Shown in pieces: positions 47,744 through 59,156 of a DNA stretch of 64,000 nt. The position numbers and the translations under genes are program-made. This DNA is from Annona cherimola (taxonomy: Eukaryota; Streptophyta; Magnoliopsida; Magnoliales; Annonaceae). The stretch covers positions 49,641,452 through 49,705,451 of the forward strand of contig CM059972.1 of assembly GCA_030490835.1 (NCBI GenBank). Reading direction: 5' to 3'. Numbering within the stretch: position 1 is the stretch's first letter; each line of letters starts with the position of its first letter. The notes under the pieces were generated by a model. That model was not told where the DNA came from and searched no databases. It worked only from the letters and a program-made list of their open reading frames with translations.

Positions 47744-48260
47744 GTCATAATAACGTACGGTACACCAATACAAGTAATAGATAAGTTGTAGAGCACGGTT
47801 GGGATGACCGGGGCCCACTCTACATAAGGCTAAGTCGCTAAGGGATGGCAGGAGTGTCAGCGGCGCCCTCCCTAAGATGGGAGTAGAATATATAAACAGC
47901 CGCTAGGCTAGCTTGTTGTTAAGGATTCTCTTCCAAAAGGTAGCATGATCACTTGCTAAGTGTCACTACTGGATGGGGAGAAACGCATTTGCATACGTTT
48001 TGCTTTTCAAAAGCCTAAAGATTGGGATATAAAAGCATCTATCCAAAAAGTTATCCTAAAAGGGATTTTTATGAGCTAATATGCATAAGTTACCTTAAAA
48101 GAGAGGGTGTTTTACACAAAAGTGTAAATAACAGGAATAAAAGGAAATGCTTTTATGCCAATGCATTAATGAAAACGATTTATGTATTTTGTTTACCTTG
48201 TTTGCTATAAACAAGCCCCAAGACAGGGATTATAAAAAAGATTTATGTGAAACTTGGATT

Positions 48261-48720
48261 GGACATAAGAATGTCCTTTTCTAAAGAGCCTAAATGATAA
48301 GGGTTTATGGACATGAGAATGTCCAATGTTAATGTGTTGGAAATAAAAAGTGTTTTAGGATATATGAATGTCCATTGCCAAAGGAAGCTATATGAAAAAT
48401 GTTTTGAGACATAAAATGTCTCTTGGCTAAAGGATTTTATGATGGTTTATGTTAATGATGTTTTAAGACATGAGATGTCTCCTTTGCCTAAGGATTTATA
48501 AGAAAAATGATTTGGACGTAAAACTTCTATTGGCAAACGATGATTTCATGTAATGTCTATGAACATTGAAAATGTTCATATAAGAATTAAAGGGATTCCA
48601 TCAGAGAAGGTAAAACGTGTATGTTTTGCAACAGGCCTACACGTGGCTTGTAACTAGTTTTATGAATGAACGCTTAATGGAAAAGATTTCATGATGATAT
48701 TTCAGGACATATACATGTCC
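48261..48720 (+). repeat. Array of GGACAT..ATGTCC dyads, ~49-bp period
   Basis: Dyads at 48261, 48309, 48358, 48406, 48465, 48514, 48561 and 48705, mostly 47-49 bp apart. Order and variants match the array at 120-658, so it predates the separation of copies A and G. Confidence 0.8.
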
Positions 48721-49317
48721 TCAGGAAAAAAAAAGGTATTCCCGATGTTTATGAAAAGGTTTTCAAGGAAGCCTTGCCCTAAAGATAAAATACTTGCTTA
48801 CTGAGTTATCACTCACGTTTTGTTTTCCCAACCCTTAGACAGGTACCGAGAAAACTCAGAAGGTTGCGAACCTAAGACGTGAAGAAAGGTACTTGATGAT
48901 AGCCCGTGGGCTATGAGGAATGGAAAAGCATGAATGTGCTAAGGTAAGCTAATGTATATGTGAACTTAATTAGAATTTTAAGTTCTATATGATTCAAAGA
49001 TTGAATATATGGATGTAAAATGTGATGCTTAAGTCAAGGAAACTTTCACTGTAGAAAGGCATGAAAAGATGTTATGTGTTTGTGTATATGAACTTAGTTA
49101 GAATTCTAAGTTCTATGTGAGTCAATGACTGAATGTATGCAATTATGATGTGTACAATGATTGAATACATAATGACAGGCATGTAAAGATGCTATGAATG
49201 AAATGATGAATTTTATTACAAGTGAAATTCACAATGTGTAATGATTGTTATGTCAAGATTATGAATGATGACAGATGAATAAACGAAAAAAAGTTTGGAT
49301 GTATTCCAATTAAGAAC

Positions 49318-49410
49318 CCGCCACGTGATCAGGATAACAATCCTGATTCACATTTACCAATCGATAGGATCTTGAGGTAAGGAAGTGACGTCTCGGTTCG
49401 GGGCGCCACA
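49318..49410 (+). other. Conserved 3'-terminal block of giant LTRs
   Basis: GTGATCAGGATAACAATCCT, TTTACCAATCGATAGGATCT, TGAGGTAAGGAAGTGACGTC and a GGGGCGCCACA end. Equivalent blocks end copies A, C, D and F. Confidence 0.8.
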
Positions 49411-49524
49411 GATGGTGTGTGATTGTTTTAATCATTATGATCATTTTTCATACATTTTTATTTATATTCGTCTTAGGCTCTAGATTAGATATATCATATA
49501 TATGGTATATTAGAGAAATAATCC

Positions 49525-49900
49525 TGTTTGCCCAGTCCAAGTAAATGTCTTGCTTAGCCCACTTCAAAAAACCTATTTACAACAACTTTTTTTTGTTTTT
49601 TTTTCTTCACACACTTTTTTATCTAAGTGTATTTAATATATAAACTAAGTTTTACCATTTTTGGATATATGGATATATTTTTCTAGATTTTTATAAATAA
49701 GGGTATTTTAAATACATATACATATAGATGTTTAAAAATCTCAAAAAAATAGATAAACATATTCAAAAATGGTAAATTTTGGTTTATATATTAAAAAAAC
49801 TTCGATAAACAAGTATACGAAGAAAAAAATAAAAAAATATTATTGTAAAGAGGTTTTTTGAGGTAAGTTAAGTGGAGCATTTACTTAGCCCGAGTTAACA
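49525..49900. mobile_element. MITE with ~50-bp inverted ends
   Basis: 376 bp. Left end TGTTTGCCCAG..AAGTAAATG..CTTCAAAAAACC pairs with the complement of the right end (GGTTTTTTGAGG..CATTTACTT..TTAACA). The interior shares TTTTACCATTTTTGGATAT with the 34464 family. No clean target duplication. Confidence 0.6.
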
Positions 49901-52461
49901 AGATCACTTTTCTATAATTATTAGGTTATTTAAAATTTTAATACATATATAATTTTTAGTATTATCATATAACCCATGATATCATAAATATAATTCAAAA
50001 TAGTTTGAATGAGTAGTTTAACCAATTTGAACTAAATCAAATGATTCCTCGGCTCAATTACAACTTTCGGCTAACTTGAGCTCACACTCGAAAAAAATAC
50101 TGTGCTAGGATTTGCCTTTTGAGCATTCAAGCCTCAAGAATTCAAACCCAAAAACTTGATTTGTAAATAATTTTAAGGTCAAGCAAACTTGAACTCAAGG
50201 AACCTGAGCTTGATTTTTTTATATTTAATATAAAATACATAATCTACATACTTGATAAAGCTAAATTTTGTTAAGGGTTAGCCTGAGTCAAACCAAGCTC
50301 AAGCTCTAATTCGCAATTTTAAGAAGTAGATCAGGTTCATCATATGAGATTTATATGGAAAAGGTCAACTTAATAATATGGTTGATCTAAAAAACTATCG
50401 AAGGAGGGTCAAAGGTCTCAAGGAATTTTTTCTATTAAAGTCTTTATTTTTTATAGCAAGGAAGTATTTGTTTTTGCTTAATCCCAAACAAGCCAGCTCT
50501 CTCCTACCAAGGGTCCATTTAGGGTAGGAAGAACTCCTCCAAAATATGTGTACACTAGAAGATGAATGGAACCAGAGCTCCTCTCTTCTCTTTTTCTTCC
50601 TTCCTTCTCCTGTTTCCTCCTTTTATAGTGTGAGAGCTCAGTGATATTTATATGGTGCTCAACATTGATAAGATGTGTCTTACATTAGATGAGATATTCG
50701 GTGATCATTTTTCATAGATTTCTTTTAACCAATGTGTCTGCCTTAAGGGTACACCTTCGATTGGATAGGTTCGGTTCAGGGTAAAACCTATCTTTACCAT
50801 ATTTTCAAAAGCTTCTACCTTGCTTTATTTATTATTAGGTTGATTTGAGGCCTATCCTACCTTTTTTTAAGGTCGAGTTGGTTTCAATTTTTGTTCTAAA
50901 TCGGTTCTTTAAAATATTATCTCTATTACAAATCTTACTTAATAACTATAATCAATATGATAACAATATAATTTTATAATGCATTGATTAAGTATACTAA
51001 ATGATAGATAAATTAAACAAGTTTTATATTTATAAAAGATATATTTTATATCTTCAAATATATAATATATTATATAAAAGTTATATTTGAATATACATAT
51101 TAATTTGAAAACATACCCTACCCTAATTTAGGAAGTGTTTTTTATTTGGAACCTATCTTCCCCTATGGGTAGAAAAATAATAACATACTTTACTCATTTT
51201 AAGGTACATAACAGGCTGATCTATAATTACTTTACCTAAGTTCCACCCCTCATTTTCATGTAGTTGGCCATACTAGGATGTTATCTTCTTCTTGATCATT
51301 TCAAGATGATTGAATTGACCTTGATCTATAAAGACATGCCATCTTTATTAATGTGAGTTAGTTACCTTCAGCTCAAGGGTAGATACGTTTGTGTCCTAGG
51401 CGCTTCAACATGTCATCAACATCCCATAAGCCTTGGGCAAGGGAGTCAATAAATCGCCCTTTTGAGGCTTTTTTGACCTTGGGAGAGCTTTTTGTGTGAC
51501 TTCTCGGTGATGGATAGGCTTTGGCGAGCCCTTCTTTTCTTGAGAGAAACCTTGTTGGGCCTTTTTCCAGTTGGTTATTGGACCAGTTTCAGTCCAACCC
51601 TATTAATGCTCTCTAAATAATATTTTTATATATTTTATATAATTTATATTTATATTTAAATGTATTTTTGTTATATTGAAATTATATTATAAGAAACTAA
51701 TATTTTTATTTTTATTTACATCTATCTTTATATTTATAGTATTTTTATTGGAGTTTATCAATTTTCTTTTTTAATCCTATTTTGAAAGATTAAATTTTCT
51801 TTAAGAAATAGTTTATATATTATTATATTTTAAAATAAGATAAGTTATGTATTATTATTTTTCTTGTGTAATTTGCTCTTATTGTATATTTATATAAAAA
51901 TTTAAACTTATTCTTAAATCAAATGAAAATAAAAATTCAAGTAGCAACTTAATTTGAACATGATTTTTACAAATAAAGTTGAAGTTTAAATTTTATAAAT
52001 AGAAGTAGGGTTGAATTTTATAAATTGGTTTAGGATTAAGATTGAGGCCAACCCAAATATCAAAGCCCAAATATTGCACCCCTATATTGACTAAACATAC
52101 TAGATCTATGCTTATGTATTTTTGGGCTTTCCTACGTATTACGAAATTAGGTACAATTAACAACCCTTGGGTTTTTCATTTTAATATTTTTTTCTAAATT
52201 CAAACCATGCATCGTATTCCCTTTTATAAATATTTACATAATCTGAAGAAATTTTTAATTAGATTTATATATAACAGGTGAAAATGCATGAGATTCTCTA
52301 TAATTATATTTTAATATTATAAAATTTTCAAAAAATTTTATTTTTCACATTTTGGCCTAAAAATAGTTTTTATCATAATGTATATCTTGGATGTAAAATA
52401 AAAGAAAAAATCGAAAAAACTGAAATGGGTGCAGGATAGCATCAAAACCCCATTATTTCTA
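49901..52461. other. AT-rich intergenic DNA, no clear feature
   Basis: No coding region or bounded repeat recognised. A moderately GC stretch at 51250-51600 and a pyrimidine-rich stretch with TATA-like DNA at 50560-50640 may be old LTR pieces, but I cannot support that. Confidence 0.45.
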
Positions 52462-52722
52462 GGGCATGTTTGGATACCACAAAATTTTTTAAAATAAAAA
52501 AATTTTAATCTAAAACTTTTTACTCTTCACAATTGCCTTATTTTTAATTTTTTTTTACACTTTTTATATAATTATCCTACTTTTCTATCACTTCTATACA
52601 ATTAGTCTATCTATTTTAACTTTATTATCTTTACTCTTCATCATTACCCTTATCATATCACATCATTTTCTACCTGTTCAAAAAATTTTATCTAAAAGTT
52701 TTATCACATCTGAAACACAAGC
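52462..52722 (-). mobile_element. Tourist-like MITE
   Basis: 261 bp. Starts GGGCATGTTTGG and ends GAAACACAAGC, flanked by CTA on both sides. The interior matches the 31848 copy (ATTGCC-TATTTTTAA, TCTATCTATTTTAACTTTAT, ATATCACATCATTTTC). Confidence 0.7.
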
Positions 52723-52733
52723 CTAGTTTCTTA

Positions 52734-53025
52734 GGCCACATTTGATAATCTTATGTAAAATTTTCTCATGGTATTCTTCTTCTTCTCACAGATTCTCCCA
52801 TGAACGATTTTATATTTTTTATGGAAAAATGATTTTATATCTTAATTATTTAACAACTTTATTTTTCTTAACTTTACTCCTACACTCTAATCATTTTTAT
52901 TTATAACTATCCTATTTATTTCGATTTTACCCTCACCATATCATATCATTTACACAATTTTAAAGATGTTTTCTTTCTCACTTCTGCACCCCACCATCCC
53001 ATCATATTGCACATTACCAAACATC
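52734..53025 (-). mobile_element. Divergent Tourist-like MITE
   Basis: GGCCACATTTGATAAT...ATTACCAAACATC with related internal words (TATCCTATTTATTTCGATTT, CATATCATATCATTT). Adjacent to the 52462 copy. The right border is uncertain. Confidence 0.5.
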
Positions 53026-54973
53026 ATTCTATTTATTGTTGATTTAAGCCTCCATTTAGCAAAGGTTATTTTGGACACTTATGGGTTTTACGAGAATATG
53101 GTACCATAAACTATGAATTTTCTTAACAAAATTGGGTAGACTTTTCAAGGTTTTCACAATAAATTTTTTTTGAAGTCTAATGTTGGTATCATAGACAAAA
53201 AGAAACCAAAGATCTCCTCCCTCCATTAGACCTTCTTTTAATTTGAGCTAAGGGAGCAAGGAGCTCCCTACTTACGTCATTACAATGTTTTCTGGTGGGA
53301 CTCTACCACCAACACTTGTTTTGACCACGTTCTCTAATTGTAGTCTTTATTAGAGCAGGAGCCACTTGGTTCTTACTTCTTAAAACATGTTGGGAGGACA
53401 CATGATCAAAAAAGAAACATAATCTCCTTATCTCTTAACTACTACTCTTCACAGAGGAGTCAATATTCTCCCCCTCTTTCAGAATATTGATGAAAGAAAG
53501 GGAATTAATTTTCAGCTTAATTTTTTTCATGTCCATTTCCATTACCAATTAAGACCAAAACAAGCTGCCTTTGCTTCCATCCATGGTGGTTCCAACATCC
53601 CCTTGTCTGCCCAACATTTGGCCATAATAAAATTTTCATCCCCTCTCTTACCATCTCTATGCTCTTTTCTACCTTTTTAGTCCCTTACAAGTATTTCCTA
53701 GGTTTGACCTTCTTCTCGTACACTATTCCCCTTTCAATCTACTTGTTTTGAACCCCACTCTCAACTGGTTCCTATATGAAAGTTTTATCTCCATTTTCCT
53801 TTCTCTTCTTTCATGATGTATGGGCAATCTTTGTCTTATCACCTAATAGCAAAACACTAAAAGCTTTTTGTATTGAAAATTTAATTACTTTCTCTTCTGC
53901 ATTTCACCCATGACAAAAATTCCTTTCCTTGAAGGCTTCCGCACACCCACTATGACTTTGATTCTAAGGCATCGATCTGTTATTTTTATCTTTCCTTCAT
54001 TTTTAAAGGAATTCTCAATCAGTTTATCCAAGTAGCTTTATTAATGAGTGGGAGGGGAAGTTTTGGATATGAATCCACATAGGGGTTTTAAATAGTGCAA
54101 TGTTTCAGGTAGAAATGGGTCTATCCCAATCCAAAAATATACCATTTGTTGATCATAAAGCTATGGCCAACTTCTCAGAATCTTTTTGTCTTTCTCCATT
54201 TCAAATTGTATCATGTATAGGTTATCCTCTAGCTCTATGATAAATCTTACCTTTCATCTTCTAAATTTTCCTCATTGTTGTTTTGAAGAGTCCCATTATT
54301 GCATTTCTTCATCATCCATAAAGTGCAAAGTTTAGAGGGTCATCCACCTAGGTCGATTTTTTTGCTAAGCTCTTCTCCCACCTCTAGAGTTTGGAGTTCC
54401 ATTGCTAATAGCTTTGCTTCCTTTAAGATCATATTGTATTGACTTGAAATTTGATGTAAGCCCTCAATGAAATCCCTAACTTTCTCTTGAGAAAATCATG
54501 AAAACTGGTCTCGATCTATGAAAGAAATTGCCTCTTTGTGCCCTCTGGGGGAACCCTCTAGGTTTTTTGTCCCCAGATGAAAGCTCTAGGAGCCTTGCCC
54601 ATGTTAAACACAAAAGAAATTATAGTTTTTATAGAAAATGCTAATGGATTGTCTGAGGAAGAGTAGTAACCGTACTCATGCCTAAAAATATACGTTTGTT
54701 TAGGTTAATATGTTGTTGCTATGGTTGCAACAATCAATAGTTTAATAGCAGGTGGCCCTTAAGAAGATGAAAACCATGTTGGGTCATGTAAAATATTGCC
54801 AAAATAATAATAATAATTTAAGTTGACAGGTCAAAATCCACGTAGGACACCCTATGTGGTAAGGGTAGACTTTTTGACCAACTGGGTCAAATGAGTAATA
54901 ATAGGCCGCGACCAATTATTATTTAAATATGCCCAGAGTTATATTTTTATTTTTATTTTTAAATGTTATTTCA
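53026..54973. other. Degenerate DNA, no supported feature
   Basis: Pyrimidine-rich on the plus strand. Minus-strand pieces (for example KLIENSFKNEGKIKITDRCL near 54020) look like old coding DNA, perhaps a retrotransposon ORF1, but no family can be named and stops are frequent. A direct-repeat-like AATAATAATAAT run lies near 54804. Confidence 0.35.
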
Positions 54974-55183
54974 GCAACCCGTGTAGCTCGGTTGGCATAC
55001 AGGTAATCCAAGTGGTCTCAGAGGTTTAGGGTTCAAGTAGGGGGTTCCATAGAAACATAATTACTTTTTTGCACTTTTGCCTCCCCAGGCATGTGGGCCC
55101 CACAGGATAAGACAGGATATGATAAGATAAATGTCCCGGCGGATAAGATGATATTAAAATTGAAATTTAAGTTAAAGTGATAA
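54974..55183 (+). mobile_element. tRNA-derived SINE
   Basis: A box TAGCTCGGTTGG (54984-54995) and B-box-like GGGTTCAAGTA (55029-55039) at tRNA spacing, then a body with CCCCAGGCATGTGGGCCCCA and GATAAGA-AGGATA repeats. Flanked by TATTTCA (54967-54973 and 55184-55190). Plus orientation. Confidence 0.7.
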
Positions 55184-55499
55184 TATTTCATCTTTTGTTC
55201 CTTTCTTAGAATTTTAGGAAACATATGAGAACCCTTTTATAAATTGGGTTTTAGGGAATTGGTGGAGGGAGGCATCTGTAAGAAAGGTTTGGGAGATAGA
55301 ATTATGGAAGGACAAAAGCTACATAAGGCAAGTGGGATTTTAATTGGAAATTGATTTTAGTTTAATAATTATGTAATTTATGTGTTGGAATTATTTTTAT
55401 ATAATTGTTATGTATAAAGCATTACATTATATGATTTTTAGGTTATATTTGATATAATTAAATTTTATAATCCTAAGTTTTTAAAAGGCTGTGTACCCA

Positions 55500-56294
55500 A
55501 AAACCCATAGAGAATGAGAAGTCTAAGAAAAAAAAAGTTGAAACTCAAGTTGTACCTACATCTAAGAAGGTTGTACCCCTACCTTAGATGGTTGGAACCC
55601 TAAAACATGACGATCTTTCAACTTTAAGGAAACCCTCTATACGGACTAAGGTTGCTGTTTCAAAGCCTAAGATATCACCTATTAACGTACCCAGAGCCTG
55701 GATGAGTTCAAAACTGTTGATATACCCAAAGTCGTTGATGAGTTCAAAGCCGCTAATGTACCCAAAGCTATGGATGAGTTTGAAGCTGCTAATGTACCCA
55801 AGGTTGTGGATATGCCCAAGGTAGTGGATGTACCCAAGGCTGTGGATGTGCCCAAAGTGGTGAATATACCTAAGGTTGTTGATATACCTAAGGCTATGGG
55901 TGAGTTCCTTCCTATATTCAAGCCAAAGGTAACGGTTGAACCTAGTCCATAGCTGCAAAAGGAAGTTTTCCCTGTTCAAGGACCCAACCCAGATCTTGTC
56001 TATACTGAGGTGGAGACTCAAGAAATACCTTCTCAAGGTAATAACAAGCTACCCTCTATGCAGTCACAAGGTCAAGATGTACAGACTAGAGTCGAGTCTA
56101 AGGAAGCCTACGTCAGGAAGGCACCAAGGACTTTTTATAACCAACGACCCATTGTAACTGAGTTAGTGTGTTATTTTTGTGGTACCAATGGACATACAGC
56201 TAAGGCATGTCCATATGGTAGTTGAATTTGTTTCCTGTGTCATTCCTCTGATCACCTTAAGGAAAATTGTCCTTTTAGCAAATATGCAAATTAG
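55500..56294 (+). pseudogene. Zinc-knuckle protein with VPKVVD repeats, upstream of gag
   Basis: Broken plus-strand frames. A Lys-rich start (ENEKSKKKKVETQVVPTSKK) precedes a run of about ten hexapeptide-like repeats (VPKVVD, MPKVVD, IPKVVD; an 18-bp DNA period with DEFKAA-type spacers, about 55690-55905). A Gln/Pro-rich stretch and two CCHC knuckles follow: CYFCGTNGHTAKAC (about 56170-56211) and CFLCHSSDHLKENC (about 56232-56273). It ends N-stop at 56294. One frameshift lies near 55700. Stops fall at 55588, 55950 and 56223. CX2CX4HX4C knuckles bind nucleic acid in gag-like proteins. It may be an extra retroelement ORF or a captured host protein. I know of no named match. Confidence 0.6.
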
Positions 56295-56380
56295 GTTGTA
56301 ATATTTTTTATATAAAAGTTACAATTGTTCCTGTTTGCTTAAGAATATTTATTGAGACCATATTTCTCTTTTATGCCAGA

Positions 56381-57891
56381 ATGAAAAGTAATTCCAATGA
56401 TCTGATTGCCTAAACTGGTCACTCAGATCAATATCCTAGTAAAAAGCCGCGAAAGAAGCAGGCTAAGGACCAACCAGAAGCCGAGCCTATAAAAAGGCCC
56501 AGTAGAAGGAAGGATAAAGCTCTTGTTGAATCTCCGACCAGAACTAACATGCTTGAACAGCGTCTAAATGAACAAGAGCAAACCTTTGCAGTGTTTCAGA
56601 CAGAGGCTTTTCGTTAGTGGGAACGGATGCAAGCACAGCTAGAACAGATTATTCAATAATAATCATCAGCAGTGCTAAGAAACCAAGGGCACCGTTACCA
56701 CGGGCATGATGAACATCAGTCGAATGCTAGTATGCATGGGAGTCAGAGAGAAGGGCCAGATCAGAACCCCGATGCTAGGGTTTTAGAAGAAAAATCAGAA
56801 TTTGGTAGGTAGGAAGAAAGGGAGGTCTCGAACCAAGTAAACAGAAGGGCTAGTGATAAAGCTCAAGGAAAAGTTGTAGAAAGTTTGAGTGTTGCGACCA
56901 CGGGTTGTCCCAAACAGCGAGAAATGGATCAGCGAGATGTTGATGCATTCCATCGTCAAAAAACCTCATCCTTTTTCGGTGGTGATTGTTTAGCTGCCGA
57001 GCATTGGATCTAGGCGATGGAAAAGATTTTTGACTTTCTGGGTTGTGACGATCGAGAGAAAGTTTTATTTGCTCTGTTAAAACTCAGTGGAGAGGCCTAT
57101 CGATGGTGGAAGACGCAGCAACATATCTTCAACAGTAGGAAAGAAAATGTAACTTGGGATAATTTAAATAATCTTTCTTCACCAAGTTATTTCCATCTTC
57201 TGTTAGAATATTGAAGGCTCGAGAGTTTGCCAAATTGAAGCAAGGCACTATGACGGTGGCAAAGTATGAAACAAAATTTAACTCTCTACTTCGGTTTGCT
57301 CCAAGCTCGGAATGGGAAGAAGATAGTCGGATTCGTAAGTTTGAGGATGGTCTGACTGAGGGTATACACAGCCGAGTAATACTTTGCCGCAATAAAACCT
57401 ATGGTGATGCAGTCGATAATGCTCTCTTAGTTGAGAGTGATATTGCTAAACTTGATCGGTGTTACCTGAAAAGGAAATGATCACCAGTAAAAGATCATTT
57501 GGGAAAAAAAAAACAGATCGGACAGTCTTCTTCGGGGCAAACTAGAGTTGAGGGAAGTACAAAGAATGAAGGATTTCAAAAGAAGAAAAAAGTCCCCAAG
57601 TGCAACAGATGTGGAAAGTTTCATACCGGACTTTGCAAATACTTCAAGTGCGGAAAGACTGGTCATCGACCATTAAATTGTGTCATGGGCTTCATGTGCT
57701 ACAACTATGGACAACCCAGTCACATCATTAAGGATTGTCCAACAGCCAGAAATGTCGGACAACCACAACAGCGGGGGAAAAATCATCCAATTAGTAGACC
57801 AGTAGGGCAACAGTACCAGGGTGGTGGTAGACGACAACCAGTTTTACCAGCTCAAACACAAGTTCGTGCCCGAATACCCGAGCAAACATAA
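56381..57891 (+). pseudogene. Tekay-like Ty3/gypsy gag
   Basis: ATG at 56381 (MKSNSNDLIA), then a Lys/Arg-rich and Gln-rich N-terminus. The gag core follows: FHRQKTSSFFGGD, AEHWI-AMEKIFDFLGC, LLKLSGEAYRWWKT (56940-57110), AREFAKLKQGTMTVAKYET and LLRFAP (57215-57305). A zinc-knuckle tail is at about 57600-57740 (CNRCGKFHTG-C, CFKCGKTGHRPLNC-like, CYNYGQPSHIIKDC; the last has lost a Cys). In-frame stops include 56617 and 57012, and a frameshift lies near 57170-57210. No 5' LTR or primer site was recognised upstream. The AG before the ATG looks like a splice acceptor (TTTCTCTTTTATGCCAG). Confidence 0.8.
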
Positions 57892-58383
57892 ACACCAATA
57901 GAGACAGTGGCAGGTATTATTCGTCTCTGTGGTATTTTTGCTCGAGTACTATTTGACATAGGTGCAGATAGCTCTTTTATATCCGAAGAGTTCGTGCGAG
58001 AGCAAAGGTTGGAAGTCACTAAGTTGACTTGGGATGTCCAGGTCACATCACCTATTGGGGGTAGTTTATTGGTCAGACATGCTTGTATGGCTTGTACCTT
58101 AGAAATCGAAAGTTTAGCTATCCCAGTGAATCTTTTAATCATACCTATGAAAGATCTAGATATTATTTTAGGAATGAATTGGTTAGCTAAGTGGGTACAT
58201 GGAATTTACCCTTGTGAGCGTCGTGTCAGCTTAAGAGGATCCGATGAACAAAGTATTGATTTCAAAGGAAGTCAATTGGTAGTACCCCACCTCATATCAA
58301 CTTTTCAAGCTAGAAAACTTCTTAGAAAGGGTTGGAAATGATGTCTTATTTCAGTTTTAGCAATAGAAGAAAAAGAGGTTAAG
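57892..58383 (+). pseudogene. Tekay-like aspartic protease
   Basis: Frame in phase with the gag tail. LFDIGADSSFISEEF holds the active site as D-I-G (D-T/S-G expected), followed by LDIILGMNWLAKWVHGIYPC, the usual protease-end motif (DVILGMDWL). Substitution of the active-site Thr plus flanking stops imply no activity. Confidence 0.85.
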
Positions 58384-59156
58384 TTGGAAGACATTTCGGT
58401 TGTTCACGAATTTCCGGATGTGTTTCCAAAAGAGTTGCTCGGAGTACCCCCAGAAAGAGAAACTGATTTCATCATAGAATTGATGTCCGGCACTACTCCA
58501 ATTTCAAAAGCTTCTTATCGAATGGCTCCTGCAAAGTTGAAAGAATTAAATATGCAAGAGCTTCTCGATTTAAGGTTTATTCGACCTAGTAAGTCACCTT
58601 GGGGAGCACCTGTGCTTTTGTAAAGAAAAAAGATGGCAGTATGAGACTGTGCATCAATTATAAAGAACTGAATAAGGTAACAATCAAAAATAAATATCCA
58701 CTTCCCCTAGTTGATGATCTCTTTGATCAACTACAAGGTGCATCGGTCTTCTCTAAAATAAATCTACGATCAGGATATCATTGGTTAAAAGTTCGGAACG
58801 AAGATATACCTAAGACAACTTTTAGAATTCGGTATGGTCATTACAAATTTTTAGTGATGTCATTCAGAGTAACTAATGCCCTGGCCGCATTTATGGACCT
58901 TATGAATAGAGTATTTCGACAGTTCTTAGACAAGTGTATTGTAGTATTTATTGATGATATTCTAGTGTATTCCAAAGAAGAGGCAGAACATATTGGTCAC
59001 CTAAGGGAAGTACTACAGACCCTAAGAGAACATAAGTTATATGCCAAACTCAAGAAATGTGAGTTTTGGATGGATAGTGTGACATTCTTAGGTCATGGGG
59101 TTAGCAAGAATGGTGTATCAGTAGACCCAAAGAAGATAGAAGCTATAACCAATTAG
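58384..59156 (+). pseudogene. Tekay-like reverse transcriptase
   Basis: [48 protein letters not shown], then a 1-base deletion near 58618 shifts the frame before [20 protein letters not shown]. Motif A reads [11 protein letters not shown], with the catalytic Asp replaced by Asn. Motif [12 protein letters not shown] is intact. It ends at a TAG (59154-59156) where Trp is usual. This order and wording match the Tekay/Del chromovirus group. Confidence 0.88.

Larger units (their letters stand above)
43407..49410 (+). mobile_element. Giant solo LTR (copy G), best preserved
   Basis: TGTAAAACCCCAACC...TTCGGGGCGCCACA, 6004 bp, with perfect 5-bp duplications GATGG (43402-43406, 49411-49415). Ends match copy C. 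No terminal direct repeat, primer-binding site or polyprotein is visible, so it is best read as a solo LTR of unusual length. Shared modules: donor-like CAAGTAAGTA (44908), CAAGTAAGCAAGC (46502), TGATCACTTGCTAAGTGTCA (47947), the dyad arrays, CTCACGTTTTGTTTTCCC (48811) and the 3' block. Confidence 0.85.

Noticed and set aside
43407..49410. Complete LTR retrotransposon with its own two LTRs
   Set aside because: The first and last kilobases show no direct repeat, and no primer-binding site or polyprotein is visible, so a solo LTR fits better.
55584..56036. 150-codon minus-strand open frame with repeated GY-H--LG
   Set aside because: It is the reverse of the 18-bp VPKVVD repeat of the plus-strand zinc-knuckle pseudogene.
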